44,080 bases of DNA from Planctomycetota bacterium (GCA_026184295.1 JAHCJK010000026.1:1-44080); one strand, 5' to 3'. Counted from the stretch's first letter, positions 1-8,877 are shown. Notes: generated by a model not told the origin, from the letters alone. Translations and numbers: made by a program.

Positions 1-400
1 ATTCTTCATTCCTCTCTCCTTTCAGCTCTCTCCTGGCGAAGCACACGCGTCGCCTCACTGGTGTTGAATCACTAATAGCATTCGAAGTGCCATAACCATC
101 GCATAATGTAGCTATAAATAAGCCATTGCTTTGAAAGGACTTAAGCAATCTCATGTGCAATTTCTCGGACGCTTGGTATGAATTGCCCTTGTTCCTACCA
201 ATATTTGGCAATGACGAGTGACAAACCTTGTCAATCGCCTGACAGGAAGGGTCACCCCGGAAGTTATTACAATATGTTACTGCACGAGTTCTGGAGGCGA
301 ACTAATATCTTTTTCGTTCGATAATTGCACTGATTTCCAACAATGGCGGGTACCTATTTGCCATTTACCTTCACGAAGAGTTTGAGCGATACTATGCCCT
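1..400. other. AT-rich intergenic stretch upstream of the FkbM gene
   Basis: I see no convincing gene in these 400 bases on either strand. The base composition is clearly more AT-rich than the rest of the window. At 219-233 there is a perfect inverted repeat TGACAA-acc-TTGTCA, followed at 240-245 by a further TGACAG half-site, which looks operator-like. A TACAAT at 268-273 could serve as a -10 element, but no -35 lies at the right distance. The stretch may be the edge of a transferred segment that continues left of the window. Confidence 0.5.
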
Positions 401-1045
401 ATGAAAGGCCTGATCAAACGAGCGTTATTTGGGAGTGCGCCCAAGCCTTTCAAGGTACTAACAGGCATTGGTCGTGGGACAGTGTTTTATTTAGACCCAT
501 CATGTGAGTCTCAGCGAATCTTAGGAATTGCGGAACGAGAGGTGATGTCTAGGTTCAAAGCTTTATTGGCAGGTGTGCAACTGTTTTGCGACATCGGATG
601 CAGCGATGGAATGTATTCGATTCTCGCCGCAAAGCTTAATTCAAGATGCGGGATAGTTGCATGTGACCCTGGAGCAGGGTTCCAAGAAAAGTTCTTCAGG
701 AATTGGAATCTGAATACTCTTGATGCGGAGCGCGTAAGATTCTTGCCTTCCTTTGTGGGATCGGAATTGTCGCTGGATGATCTGGTTGGTGGAAAACGCG
801 CCTTTGTAAAAATCGATGTGGAAGGTTACGAGGCAAATGTACTTCGGACTGGCTCATTGTTACTCCATCGTGGCTGTAGTTTGCTAATTGAAACTCATTC
901 GATGGAGGTTGAGTTGGAAACACTAAGAATTCTCGAAGAGCATAAATTCGCCTGCAAAGTAATCCGGCAGGCTTGGTGGCGCTTTTTGATTCCAGAGCAG
1001 AGGCCAACAGCACATAATAGGTGGATTTCAGCGCACAAGCCCTGA
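401..1045 (+). CDS. FkbM family SAM-dependent methyltransferase
   Basis: This 214-residue protein looks like an FkbM-type methyltransferase, a family that O-methylates sugars or other small acceptors using S-adenosylmethionine, often in exopolysaccharide or lipopolysaccharide clusters. The SAM-binding loop is DIGCSDG at residues 64-70. The family signature FVKIDVEGYEANVL begins at residue 135 and is followed by an LLIETHS strand. An in-frame stop at 383-385 limits the start to ATG 401, which has no clear ribosome binding site. Codon use is AT-ending and unlike all genes to the right, so recent transfer is likely. The acceptor cannot be told from sequence, and the polysaccharide genes that usually accompany it would lie left of the window. 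Confidence 0.8.
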   Translation: MKGLIKRALFGSAPKPFKVLTGIGRGTVFYLDPSCESQRILGIAEREVMSRFKALLAGVQLFCDIGCSDGMYSILAAKLNSRCGIVACDPGAGFQEKFFRNWNLNTLDAERVRFLPSFVGSELSLDDLVGGKRAFVKIDVEGYEANVLRTGSLLLHRGCSLLIETHSMEVELETLRILEEHKFACKVIRQAWWRFLIPEQRPTAHNRWISAHKP

Positions 1046-1088
1046 TGGGCCGTGTTGAAATCGAAGGATAAATAACTTTAGTATCTCC

Positions 1089-1165
<77 letters not shown>

Positions 1166-1179
1166 ACGCCAGCGCTTTC

Positions 1180-2655
1180 ATGCATCGCACCCATTCGAAT
1201 GCGTCCGCTCCCGTCTTCCTCGTCTGGTTCCGACAGGACTTGCGCCTAGCGGACCACCTGGCGCTGGACGCGGCGCGCCGGGCCGGGGGCGCGGTGGTGC
1301 CGGTGTACGTCTGGGCTCCGGACGAAGAAAAGCCGTGGGCGCCGGGCGGCGCTTCGCGCTGGTGGCTGCACCAATCTCTGAAGGCCCTTGCGGCGCAGTG
1401 CGCGGCCAAGGGTTCGCCGCTGGTCTTGCGGGTGGCCGGGAAGGGCGGGGCGCTGGCCGAATTGCGCGCGGTGGCGAAGGCCTGCGGCGCGCGCGGCGTC
1501 TACTGGAACCGCCGATACGAGCCCGCGGCCATCGCCCGCGATGCGGCTGTGAAGAAGGCCTTGCGCGCGGACGGGCTGGACGCCGAGAGCTTCAACGGGG
1601 TGCTGCTTTGGGAACCGTGGGAAGTTCAGAACCTTAGCGGCAAGCCGTTTCAGGTCTTCACGCCCTTCTGGAAAAATGTCCTTAACCGAGCGGCGCCCGC
1701 GGAACCGCTGCCCGCGCCGAAGAGACTCCTCCCGCCGCCGGCGCCCGTGCCCGGCGAACCGCTCGAACGCCTGGGCCTTGAGCCGTCCGTCGATTGGGCC
1801 GCCGGGATGCGCGCGGCCTGGACGCCGGGCGAACGCGGGGCACTCGCGGCGGTGAAGCGCTTCCTCGACGAGGCGCTCGCGGAGTACGACCACGGGCGCG
1901 ATCTGCCGGCGCAGGCGGGGACATCGCGGCTCTCACCGCATCTGCACTTCGGCGAAGTGGGCCCGCGCCAGGTCTGGCATGCGGTCCGCGAACGCGGGCT
2001 CAGCGGGGCCAGCGCCGGGCTGCGCGGCGAAGAGACGTACCTGCGCGAGATCGGCTGGCGCGAGTTCGCGCACCATCTGCTCTTTCATTTCCCCCACACC
2101 GATCGCCAGCCGCTGCGCGCGGAGTTCGCGCGCTTTCCGTGGAAGAAGGATCGCAAGGCCCTGCGCGCATGGCAGCGCGGGCGCACCGGTTACCCCATCG
2201 TGGACGCCGGCCTGCGGGAACTCTGGGCGACCGGCTGGATGCACAACCGCGTCCGGATGCTGGCGGCCTCGTTCCTCGTCAAAGACCTGCGCATTCCATG
2301 GCAGGACGGCGCCGCGTGGTTCTGGGACACGCTCGTGGATGCCGACCTGGCCAACAACACGCTGGGCTGGCAGTGGGTCGCGGGCTGCGGAGCCGATGCG
2401 GCGCCGTACTTCCGCATCTTCAATCCCGTGACGCAGGGCGAAAAGTTTGATGCCCGGGGCGCGTACGTGCGGCGCTGGGTGCCGGAATTGTCCGCGCTTC
2501 CTGACGATTTTATCCACAAGCCGTGGGAGGCCCCGCCGCTGGCGCTTGCCGAGGCCGGTGTGCGCCTGGGAGAAACCTATCCGAAGCCCTGCGTGGACCA
2601 CGCCGAGGCGCGGGAAGCAGCGCTTGAGGCTTTCGCCTCGCTGAAAAACCGCTAA
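1180..2655 (+). CDS. phrB: deoxyribodipyrimidine photolyase (class I)
   Basis: The 491-residue protein repairs UV-induced cyclobutane pyrimidine dimers using blue light, with FAD as catalytic cofactor and an antenna pigment. The N-terminal Rossmann-like photolyase domain opens with VFLVWFRQDLRLADH (residues 12-26). The C-terminal FAD-binding domain holds TSRLSPHLHFG (248-258), GWMHNRVRML (352-361) and NNTLGWQWVAG (392-402), all hallmarks of class I enzymes. Length is normal for the family. Cryptochromes share the fold, but the intact FAD-domain motifs and size favour a CPD photolyase. ATG 1180 has no visible ribosome binding site and sits just after the tRNA, so the two may share a transcript. 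Confidence 0.93.
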   Translation: MHRTHSNASAPVFLVWFRQDLRLADHLALDAARRAGGAVVPVYVWAPDEEKPWAPGGASRWWLHQSLKALAAQCAAKGSPLVLRVAGKGGALAELRAVAKACGARGVYWNRRYEPAAIARDAAVKKALRADGLDAESFNGVLLWEPWEVQNLSGKPFQVFTPFWKNVLNRAAPAEPLPAPKRLLPPPAPVPGEPLERLGLEPSVDWAAGMRAAWTPGERGALAAVKRFLDEALAEYDHGRDLPAQAGTSRLSPHLHFGEVGPRQVWHAVRERGLSGASAGLRGEETYLREIGWREFAHHLLFHFPHTDRQPLRAEFARFPWKKDRKALRAWQRGRTGYPIVDAGLRELWATGWMHNRVRMLAASFLVKDLRIPWQDGAAWFWDTLVDADLANNTLGWQWVAGCGADAAPYFRIFNPVTQGEKFDARGAYVRRWVPELSALPDDFIHKPWEAPPLALAEAGVRLGETYPKPCVDHAEAREAALEAFASLKNR

Positions 2656-2718
2656 GATCGCCACGCTCCAAAAGGTCCAGCGATTCCGACGCGCCCGCAT
2701 CCGCGAGGAGGTGTTTGC

Positions 2719-5172
2719 ATGAAGGCCCTTACGCTTTGCGCACTGTTGGCCACGGCGTGTTCGCTGCCGGCGTGGGAGATTCAGTGCTATCCGGACGCGG
2801 TGCGCGCCGACGCGCAGGGGAAGCCGATCGAGGCCGACCGGCCCGAGAAGCGCACGACGGCCTTCTTCGCCTACGAACCCAACGAACGCCGCGTGCGGCT
2901 GCGCTGCGGGCGCGGCGGGTACGCGTCGTTCCATCTGGTGGTTCAGGACGAACGCGGCGGGCCGTTTCGCGTCACGGTGGACGAGTTTTCGCGCGTGGAC
3001 GTGGAGCTTTACCGCGAGTTCTACAACGTCGATGGCCGCACCGGGATCGCCTATCCGGACGCGCTGATTCCCATCCGCGCCGGCGAGACGCTCGACCTGC
3101 CCGCCAAGGACAACGGCCTGAAAGACCAGACCGCGCAGGGCATCTGGGTGGACGTGTGGGTGCCCACCGCGCTGCGGCAGAACGCGCACCTGACGCTCTC
3201 GGTCTGGAACAAGTCCGTGCGGCTGCCGGTCGAAGTGGACCTGATCGTCGAAGACGTCGTCTACCCCGCGGCCGACGCCGTGACCGCGGACCACAATGCG
3301 TACGGCATCGGATTTATCGGCGGCTCGCACCCGCGCATCGTCAAGCAGGTCGAACGCGACTTCTGGGTCAGCGATCCCTGCTTCCGACTCATCCAGTCGT
3401 ACCATCGCATGTTCTACGAGCACCGCGGGACGTTCCACCAGCTCGGCTACAACCATTCGGGCGGGGTGCACCCGGCCTTCGCGCCCGAACTGGAAGGCGA
3501 CGGCGCCGCGCGGCGCGTGAAGTCGTGGGACGCCTTCGACCGCCACTACGGCCCGCTGCTGGACGGCAACGCCTTTGCCGGCACGCGGCGCGGCCCTCGG
3601 CCCGTGGAAGGCATCTACCTGCCGATCAATCCTGAATGGCCCGCGCGCTTCTTCCAGTGGGGCACGCCGGCGTACGAGGCCGAGTTCGTCAACGTGGTCT
3701 CGGAGATGGAACAGCACTTTCGCGAACAGGGCTGGACGGGCACGGGCTTCGAGATGTTCTTCAACCACAAGAAGCGCTACAAGGGCTTCTCGTGGGACGG
3801 CGACGAGACGCGCTTTCCGGAAGACGACGCGTACTTCAGGTTGTACGCAGGGATGCTGACCAAGGCCGTTCCGCCCGGGTCGCCGGTGAAGTTCCGCTTC
3901 CGCCACGACGCGTCCTGGCGCATGCGCAGCCAGGTGGACACCCTTAAGGGCGCGGTGAATCACTGGGTCTTCGCGGGTTTCGTGAACATCTATCCGGAAC
4001 TGCCGAAGAAGGTCCAGAAGCGCGGCGACACCGCGTGGATCTACGGCGGGACGAGCGGGATCTACGGGCCCGCCGCGGCCATCGCCGAGATGCCCTACCA
4101 CGCCTGGCTGACGGGGATGGACGGCTACACCCGCTGGCTGACCGTCGATGGGCGCGCCGACGTCCCCGCCAAGGACTACTCGGGCGACACCTGCATGGTC
4201 TATTCGGGCGAAGCCTTCGGCATCGACGGCCCGATCCCCAGCATCCGCCTCAAGCTGGAACGCAACGCGCTCCAGGACGTCGCGCTGCTGAAGGCCGCCG
4301 AACGCCAGGCCACGGCCGACTACGAACGCGGCGAGGTCGTGCGCGAACGCGTCGCCGGCATCTTCGGCCTGCGCCTGGAGGAACTCTACCGCCCCGATTC
4401 GGAGCTGAAGAAACAGCAGCCGTGGGAATGGAGCAACGCGAGCTTTGCCGGGAACACCGGCGCGGGGCTCTTCGCGAAGGCTTCTCCCGACAGCGATCTG
4501 CTCGACCGGCTGCGCCACTACGCCTTCGACGCGTACGCGACCTGGCACGTCAAGGCGGAAGGCACGCCCGCCTATGCGCTGCACGGCCCGCCGCCGCCCA
4601 TGCGCGACTACAAGCCGGCCGCCGCCGCGGTGACGCAGCCCGAGGCGCCTCCGCCCGACCGCGCCGCCTTTATCGCCGACCTGAAGAAGTACGGCGCGGC
4701 CTGCGTGCGGGAAGTCTCCGCCGCCGACTGCCTGAAGATCGTGCCCGAGAAGTACGTCCCGCTCCTGTTCCGCAAGGACCCGCGCGATCCCTGGGCCGAT
4801 TCGGACAATTACAACGTGGACCCGGCGGCCTTCGACAAGGTCAAGCGCATGCTGGCGCTGATCGCCGCCGGCGCGCCGTACAAACTCGACTGCAACCTGT
4901 GGCTGGTGCTGACGCGCGAGCCGCTGGTCGTCCACGCGGCGATCCGCCAGGTGAACGGGCGCTCGGTCCATTACCAGTGGGGCGCGCTGCACAACAAGCC
5001 GGAAGGCGAGCAGGCCCAGGTGCTCGAGACGGGGCAGGTGGCCGTGGCCGCGCGCGAGGGCAACGGCCCGAGTTCGGTGCTGGTTCCGATTCTGCACGAG
5101 AAGAAGGTCGTGGGCTGGTTCGAAGTCTGCGCGAACTTCAGCGAGTACGCCAAGTCCGTGCCGGCCAAGTAG
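2719..5172 (+). CDS. secreted DUF4091 glycoside-hydrolase-like protein
   Basis: This 817-residue protein begins with a short signal peptide (MKALTLCALLATACSLPA), so it should be exported. The LATAC stretch does not fit a lipobox well. The core resembles DUF4091 proteins, uncharacterised TIM-barrel relatives of glycoside hydrolases: a beta-rich N-terminal domain, an aromatic-rich middle, and at about residues 488-520 a GDTCMVYSG ... GPIPSIRLKLERNALQD segment typical of the family C-terminus. From about residue 640 there is an extra domain of some 175 residues, ending with VLVPILHEKKVVGWFEV, that DUF4091 proteins do not normally have. ATG 2719 follows a strong GAGGAGGT site at 2705-2712. The substrate is unknown; a role on external polysaccharides is inference. 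Confidence 0.7.
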   Translation: MKALTLCALLATACSLPAWEIQCYPDAVRADAQGKPIEADRPEKRTTAFFAYEPNERRVRLRCGRGGYASFHLVVQDERGGPFRVTVDEFSRVDVELYREFYNVDGRTGIAYPDALIPIRAGETLDLPAKDNGLKDQTAQGIWVDVWVPTALRQNAHLTLSVWNKSVRLPVEVDLIVEDVVYPAADAVTADHNAYGIGFIGGSHPRIVKQVERDFWVSDPCFRLIQSYHRMFYEHRGTFHQLGYNHSGGVHPAFAPELEGDGAARRVKSWDAFDRHYGPLLDGNAFAGTRRGPRPVEGIYLPINPEWPARFFQWGTPAYEAEFVNVVSEMEQHFREQGWTGTGFEMFFNHKKRYKGFSWDGDETRFPEDDAYFRLYAGMLTKAVPPGSPVKFRFRHDASWRMRSQVDTLKGAVNHWVFAGFVNIYPELPKKVQKRGDTAWIYGGTSGIYGPAAAIAEMPYHAWLTGMDGYTRWLTVDGRADVPAKDYSGDTCMVYSGEAFGIDGPIPSIRLKLERNALQDVALLKAAERQATADYERGEVVRERVAGIFGLRLEELYRPDSELKKQQPWEWSNASFAGNTGAGLFAKASPDSDLLDRLRHYAFDAYATWHVKAEGTPAYALHGPPPPMRDYKPAAAAVTQPEAPPPDRAAFIADLKKYGAACVREVSAADCLKIVPEKYVPLLFRKDPRDPWADSDNYNVDPAAFDKVKRMLALIAAGAPYKLDCNLWLVLTREPLVVHAAIRQVNGRSVHYQWGALHNKPEGEQAQVLETGQVAVAAREGNGPSSVLVPILHEKKVVGWFEVCANFSEYAKSVPAK

Positions 5173-5303
5173 CGCGGTTTACAAAACCTGCGGCGGCGCG
5201 GGGCCTTTTATTAGGCGCGAAAAGGCGTTGCATTGTCCTGGGATATCGCCCAAAGTACGCCGCGTTTAATTTCATAACGATCACTGGCCTGGGAGGGAGC
5301 ACC

Positions 5304-5576
5304 GTGGCCGATGAGCAGACCGGCGCGCCGCCCGACGGCGAGCACGGCGCCGAGCGCAACGCGCGCATCGGCCTGATCCTCTTCTTCGTCTACCTGGCCT
5401 TGTACGGCGGGTTCATGGCGCTGAGCGTCCTGAAGCGTTCCGTGCTGGCCGAAGCGGTCGCGGGCGTGAACGTCGCGATCCTGTACGGCGTGGGCCTGAT
5501 CGTGGCCGCGCTGGCCCTTGCGCTCGTGTACATGGTCCTTTGCCGGGAACCCGGGGACAAGGGGCCCGGCGCGTGA
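5304..5576 (+). CDS. DUF485 family small membrane protein
   Basis: This 90-residue protein starts at GTG 5304 behind a GGGAGGGA site at 5291-5298. It has a hydrophilic N-terminus and two transmembrane helices (about GLILFFVYLALYGGFMAL and VAILYGVGLIVAALALAL). Size, topology and position match DUF485 proteins such as E. coli YjcH, encoded directly before the acetate permease ActP. Its stop overlaps the next gene's start (GTGA at 5573-5576), so translation is probably coupled. DUF485 proteins are thought to be accessory partners of these symporters, but their exact function is unknown. Confidence 0.82.
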   Translation: MADEQTGAPPDGEHGAERNARIGLILFFVYLALYGGFMALSVLKRSVLAEAVAGVNVAILYGVGLIVAALALALVYMVLCREPGDKGPGA

Positions 5577-7567
5577 ATTACGAGAGTTCCAGAATCGCCG
5601 TCGTCATCTTCTTCGCCTTCGTCGGAAGCGTGCTGGGGCTCAGTTTCTACCTCGGCAAGCGCGCCAAGTCCGCGCAGGGGTACTTCGCGGCCCACGGTCA
5701 GATCCACTGGTTCGTGAACGGCGTGGCCTTCGCCGGCGACTACCTCTCGGCGGCCTCGTTCCTCGGCATCTGCGGGATGATCGCGACGTCGGGCTACGAC
5801 GGGTTTCTTTATTCGATCGGCTTCCTGGCCGGCTGGATCGTGGCGCTTTTCGTCATCGCCGAGCCGCTGAAGAGCCTGGGCAAGTACACCTTCGCCGACG
5901 CGCTCGACAGCCGCTTCCATTCGCGCGGGATCAAGCTCGCCGCGGGCATCAGCGCGCTGGTGGTGAGCATCTTCTACCTGATCCCGCAGATGAGCGGCGC
6001 GGGCTCGCTGATCACGCCGCTGCTGGGCTTCGACCACACCGTGGGCGTGCTGCTGGTGGGCGTGACGGTGACGCTGATCGTGGTCACGGCGGGCATGGTG
6101 AGCACCACGTGGGTGCAGTTCATCAAGGGCTCGATGCTCGTCTTCTTCTGCGCGATCCTGACTCTGATGATCCTGAACCGCGGCTACCGGACCGATCCGG
6201 GCACGCCGGAGATGCCGTTCCACGTCTTCCAGGTGCGCGCGGAGGGCGAGGTCGCCGCGCAGGAAGGCTGGACGCGCCTGCCCGAAGAGGGCGCCTGGAA
6301 GGGCCAGCCGTACGTGCGCATGAAGGAAGAGAAGACCGGCCGCATCACCACCTGGAAACGCGTGGACGAGAAGTTCGTAGGGCAGGTGCAGGCCGAGGCG
6401 CCCCCCGCGGGCGTGCCGATGCTGGCCGAGGCGCAGACGATCTTCATCGACAAGGACAAGAAGAAGTTCGTGAACGGCCTTCCGCAGGGCAAGGACGCGG
6501 ACCTGTACCCCGTCGGCCACATCGCGCGGCTGCCCGGAGGCAAGACCGAGACGGGGCCGCTGGGTCCGGCGGAGTTCTTCAGCACGCTCGACGCGAGCAC
6601 CGTGATCCTGTGGAGCAAGCAGACGATCGAGGACGAGTCGGGCAAGACCGCGGTCTACGTCCAGAATCCCACGCCCGGCCACGAGCTGCTCCTGCCGGGC
6701 GGCGGCAAGTTCAAGGGCCTGCGCGAGGAAGGCTTTACCTGGGCGAAGGTGGATTTCCTCTCGCTGATGCTGGCGCTCTTCTGCGGCACGGCCTCGCTGC
6801 CGCACATCCTGATCCGCTACTACACGGTCAAGGACCGCGCCGCGGCGCGCAAGAGCACCATCGTGGGCATCGGGAGCATCGGGTTCTTTTACATCCTGAC
6901 GGTCTTCCTGGGCCTGGGGGCGATGACGAGCGGGACGCTGGACTTCACCGACTACAACATGTCCGCGCCGCTGCTGGCCAAGCGCTTCGGCGAACTGCCC
7001 TTCGCGATCATCTCCGCGATCGCCTTCACGACGGTGCTCGGCACGGTCAGCGGGCTGATCATGGCGGCCAGCGGCGCGGTGGCCCACGACATCATGGCCA
7101 ATTACATGGGCATCCAGATGAACGACACCGAGAAGGTCCGCGCGGGCAAGGCCGTGGCGGTGGTGGTCGGCATCGTGGCGATGGCGCTGGGGATCGTCTT
7201 CAAGAGCTTCAACGTCGGGTTCCTGGTCGGCTGGGCCTTCAACATCGCGGCGAGCGCCAACCTGCCCGCGCTGGTGATGCTCCTCTTCTGGAAGGGCACG
7301 ACCAAGCAGGGCATCACCGTCTCCATTCTGGTGGGGATGATCTCTTCGCTGGCGTGGGTGATGGTGAGCGCCGAGACGTTCGAGGGCGTGTACGGTTACA
7401 CGAAGGCCGAGGCGGCCAAGGCGACGCTGGTGCCCTTCGGGCAGCCGGGCATCGTCACGATCCCGCTCGGCTTTCTCGTGCTGATCGTGGTCTCGCTGCT
7501 GACCCGCAAGACCGGCACCGCCGCGGCGATCAAGGCGCGCATGGACGCCGGCGCCACGGGCGCCTGA
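5573..7567 (+). CDS. sodium:solute symporter, acetate permease (ActP) type
   Basis: The 664-residue integral membrane protein belongs to the sodium/solute symporter (SSS) family and probably imports acetate or another short carboxylate. GTG 5573 is chosen because it overlaps the DUF485 stop. The N-terminal half contains FAGDYLSAASFLGICGM, a classic ActP/SSS segment, and the second half contains FCGTASLPHILIRYYTVKD, matching the corresponding ActP segment. Between these halves lies a hydrophilic loop of roughly 150-160 residues (about 6220-6735), which makes the protein more than 100 residues longer than E. coli ActP (549). No acetyl-CoA synthetase gene is nearby, so the substrate remains inferred. 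Confidence 0.87.
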   Translation: MNYESSRIAVVIFFAFVGSVLGLSFYLGKRAKSAQGYFAAHGQIHWFVNGVAFAGDYLSAASFLGICGMIATSGYDGFLYSIGFLAGWIVALFVIAEPLKSLGKYTFADALDSRFHSRGIKLAAGISALVVSIFYLIPQMSGAGSLITPLLGFDHTVGVLLVGVTVTLIVVTAGMVSTTWVQFIKGSMLVFFCAILTLMILNRGYRTDPGTPEMPFHVFQVRAEGEVAAQEGWTRLPEEGAWKGQPYVRMKEEKTGRITTWKRVDEKFVGQVQAEAPPAGVPMLAEAQTIFIDKDKKKFVNGLPQGKDADLYPVGHIARLPGGKTETGPLGPAEFFSTLDASTVILWSKQTIEDESGKTAVYVQNPTPGHELLLPGGGKFKGLREEGFTWAKVDFLSLMLALFCGTASLPHILIRYYTVKDRAAARKSTIVGIGSIGFFYILTVFLGLGAMTSGTLDFTDYNMSAPLLAKRFGELPFAIISAIAFTTVLGTVSGLIMAASGAVAHDIMANYMGIQMNDTEKVRAGKAVAVVVGIVAMALGIVFKSFNVGFLVGWAFNIAASANLPALVMLLFWKGTTKQGITVSILVGMISSLAWVMVSAETFEGVYGYTKAEAAKATLVPFGQPGIVTIPLGFLVLIVVSLLTRKTGTAAAIKARMDAGATGA

Positions 7568-7571
7568 ACCG

Positions 7572-8075
7572 TCAGAGCATCGTCGCTTCGAGGAAGAGGC
7601 GCTGGCTTTCCTGCTCGTCCGCGCGCTGGCGGATGGCTTCGAATTCCACCAGGTCGAGGTAGATGCGCTGGCGCTGCGGGCCGCGCGGGATGCGCGGGAG
7701 CAGCGAGGCCGCCGCGACCTTGGTGCGCAGGTCCATCGCGCGCACGGGCTTGGAAAGAAAATCGATCGCGCCCGCGTCCATCGCCGCGCGCGTCTGGTGG
7801 TCCTCGCGGCAGGCGCTGAGCATCAGGATCGGGATGAAGCTGAAGCGCGGGTCGGCCGAGATGCGCCGGCAGGCCTCGATGCCGTCCATGTCGGGCATCA
7901 TCAGGTCGAGCAGCACGATGCCGATGTCCGGGTTCAAGAGCTTGAGCGCTTCCGTGCCGTTGGCCGCCGAGAGGACGGCATAGCCTTCGTCCGCCAGCAG
8001 ATCCTTCAGGATATCCCGGTTGCTCTCTTCGTCGTCCACGACGAGCACCGCGGGCTTAAGCAGTTGCATGTCCAT
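7572..8075 (-). CDS. stand-alone response regulator receiver protein
   Basis: This 167-residue protein is a CheY-like receiver with no recognisable DNA-binding or enzymatic output domain. The acidic pair is Asp14/Asp15 (VVDDEES), the phosphoacceptor is Asp57 in LLDLMMPDMDG, and Ser87 and Lys109 (FLSKPV) complete the active site, so it should be phosphorylatable. After the receiver (about residue 125) there is a 40-residue, mainly helical, charged tail. ATG 8075 is preferred over the in-frame TTG at 8105 because an AAGG site lies just upstream; ATG 8069 is an alternative. It is convergent with the symporter gene. No histidine kinase lies nearby, so its partner is unknown. Confidence 0.87.
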   Translation of the reverse strand: MDMQLLKPAVLVVDDEESNRDILKDLLADEGYAVLSAANGTEALKLLNPDIGIVLLDLMMPDMDGIEACRRISADPRFSFIPILMLSACREDHQTRAAMDAGAIDFLSKPVRAMDLRTKVAAASLLPRIPRGPQRQRIYLDLVEFEAIRQRADEQESQRLFLEATML

Positions 8076-8123
8076 GATCGCCCTTCGCTCCAGAGGTCCC
8101 CCCAAAGCCTACGATTGGAATAA

Positions 8124-8139
8124 AGCACGCGTTGTGCCA
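8124..8139 (-). promoter_or_regulatory. candidate sigma-54 promoter of the response regulator
   Basis: On the minus strand the sequence reads TGGCACAACGCGTGCT, which matches the -24/-12 consensus (TGGCACG-N4-TTGCW) at most positions, including both the invariant GG and GC with correct spacing. It lies about 50 bases upstream of ATG 8075. No activator site was identified. Confidence 0.4.
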
Positions 8140-8319
8140 ATCCAGGGATCATGCGCAGGGTATGAGTATCTTCTTGTATTGAAATAGGTTGCGGGAATGG
8201 TCAAGAACGGGCATGCGCACAGGTTATTCGTATATCAGGACTCACGAAGGTTTATTTCGTTGGGAATTCCGGATTGGTGTAATTCGCACCAAGGGCGTCG
8301 GACGGGCTTCTGGCAAATC

Positions 8320-8862
8320 CTACTGGCCTGTTTCCAGCACGATGCCGTTCTCTTTGAGCACCTCGAAGGCCGACTTGGCCTTCTGGATCGCGCCCACCGT
8401 CTCCTCTTTGCAGGCCTCGATCTTCTTCCCCTTCCGTGCGATGCGTTCGAGCGCCTCCTGCATCTGGGTCTTCTCGTCGTCCTTCATCTTCTTCTCGTCG
8501 CAGGCCTTGCCGACGGCCTTCTTGGCGTCTTCCAAGTCGGCATGCCACTTGGCCTTCTCGTCGTCCGACTTCTTATCCCAGCCGGGCGGATACTCGTCCT
8601 TCCAGCCGGTCTTTTTGCCCTTGTCCCAGCCGCCCGGTTCGTCCTTGGCCTTATCGGCGTGACCTTTGCCGTGCTCGCCCTTGGCGGCGTCCTTACCTTC
8701 TTTGCCTTCTTTACCTTCCTTGCCGTCCTTGCCTTCTTCGTCCTTCTTCTCTTTGTCCTTGCCTTTGCCCTTGCCGTGTTCGGCCGCGCGGACCGGCGAC
8801 GCGCCTGCAACCGCAAGCCCCGCCGCAAGAAGGATCGCCAGCAGCCACGTAGACGTCTTCAT
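8320..8862 (-). CDS. secreted lysine/glutamate/glycine-rich protein
   Basis: I do not recognise a family for this 180-residue protein. It starts with a clear signal peptide (MKTSTWLLAILLAAGLAVAG, likely cleaved after VRA or VRAA near residues 26-27). Residues 30-75 are a charged low-complexity tract built from KEG/KDG units, encoded by tandem 9-bp repeats. Then comes a segment with tryptophans (GWDKGKKTGWKDEYPPGWD), and the C-terminal 80 residues look helical and charged, with two cysteines. ATG 8862 is fixed by the strong AGGAGG site upstream. It is probably an extracytoplasmic protein, but no enzymatic motif is visible. Confidence 0.7.
   Translation of the reverse strand: MKTSTWLLAILLAAGLAVAGASPVRAAEHGKGKGKDKEKKDEEGKDGKEGKEGKEGKDAAKGEHGKGHADKAKDEPGGWDKGKKTGWKDEYPPGWDKKSDDEKAKWHADLEDAKKAVGKACDEKKMKDDEKTQMQEALERIARKGKKIEACKEETVGAIQKAKSAFEVLKENGIVLETGQ
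8693..8737. repeat. tandem 9-bp repeat inside the lysine-rich secreted protein gene
   Basis: Five imperfect units of the type TTRCCTTCY (one carries GTCC in place of TTCC) lie end to end. On the minus strand they encode the repeated Lys-Glu/Asp-Gly tripeptides. The reading frame is kept, so copy-number change would only alter tract length. Confidence 0.75.
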
Positions 8863-8877
8863 CGAAAGTCCTCCTCG

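Noticed and set aside
277..468. Small minus-strand open frame of 63 codons overlapping the FkbM start
   Set aside because: It has no ribosome binding site or recognisable motif and overlaps the start of a well-supported gene.
2510..2518. Exact DnaA box TTATCCACA
   Set aside because: It is a single copy inside the photolyase coding region, with no further boxes, AT-rich unwinding region or dnaA gene nearby, so it does not support a replication origin.
1933..5097. Very long open frame on the minus strand, antisense to the photolyase and DUF4091 genes
   Set aside because: It covers well-recognised plus-strand proteins, its translation is rich in Arg/His/Val low-complexity sequence, and similar antisense frames occur all over this GC-rich DNA because stop codons are rare.
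5540..5572. Upstream extension of the symporter to an earlier start
   Set aside because: The extra 11 residues are hydrophilic and lie within the DUF485 gene; GTG 5573 overlapping the DUF485 stop is the usual arrangement.
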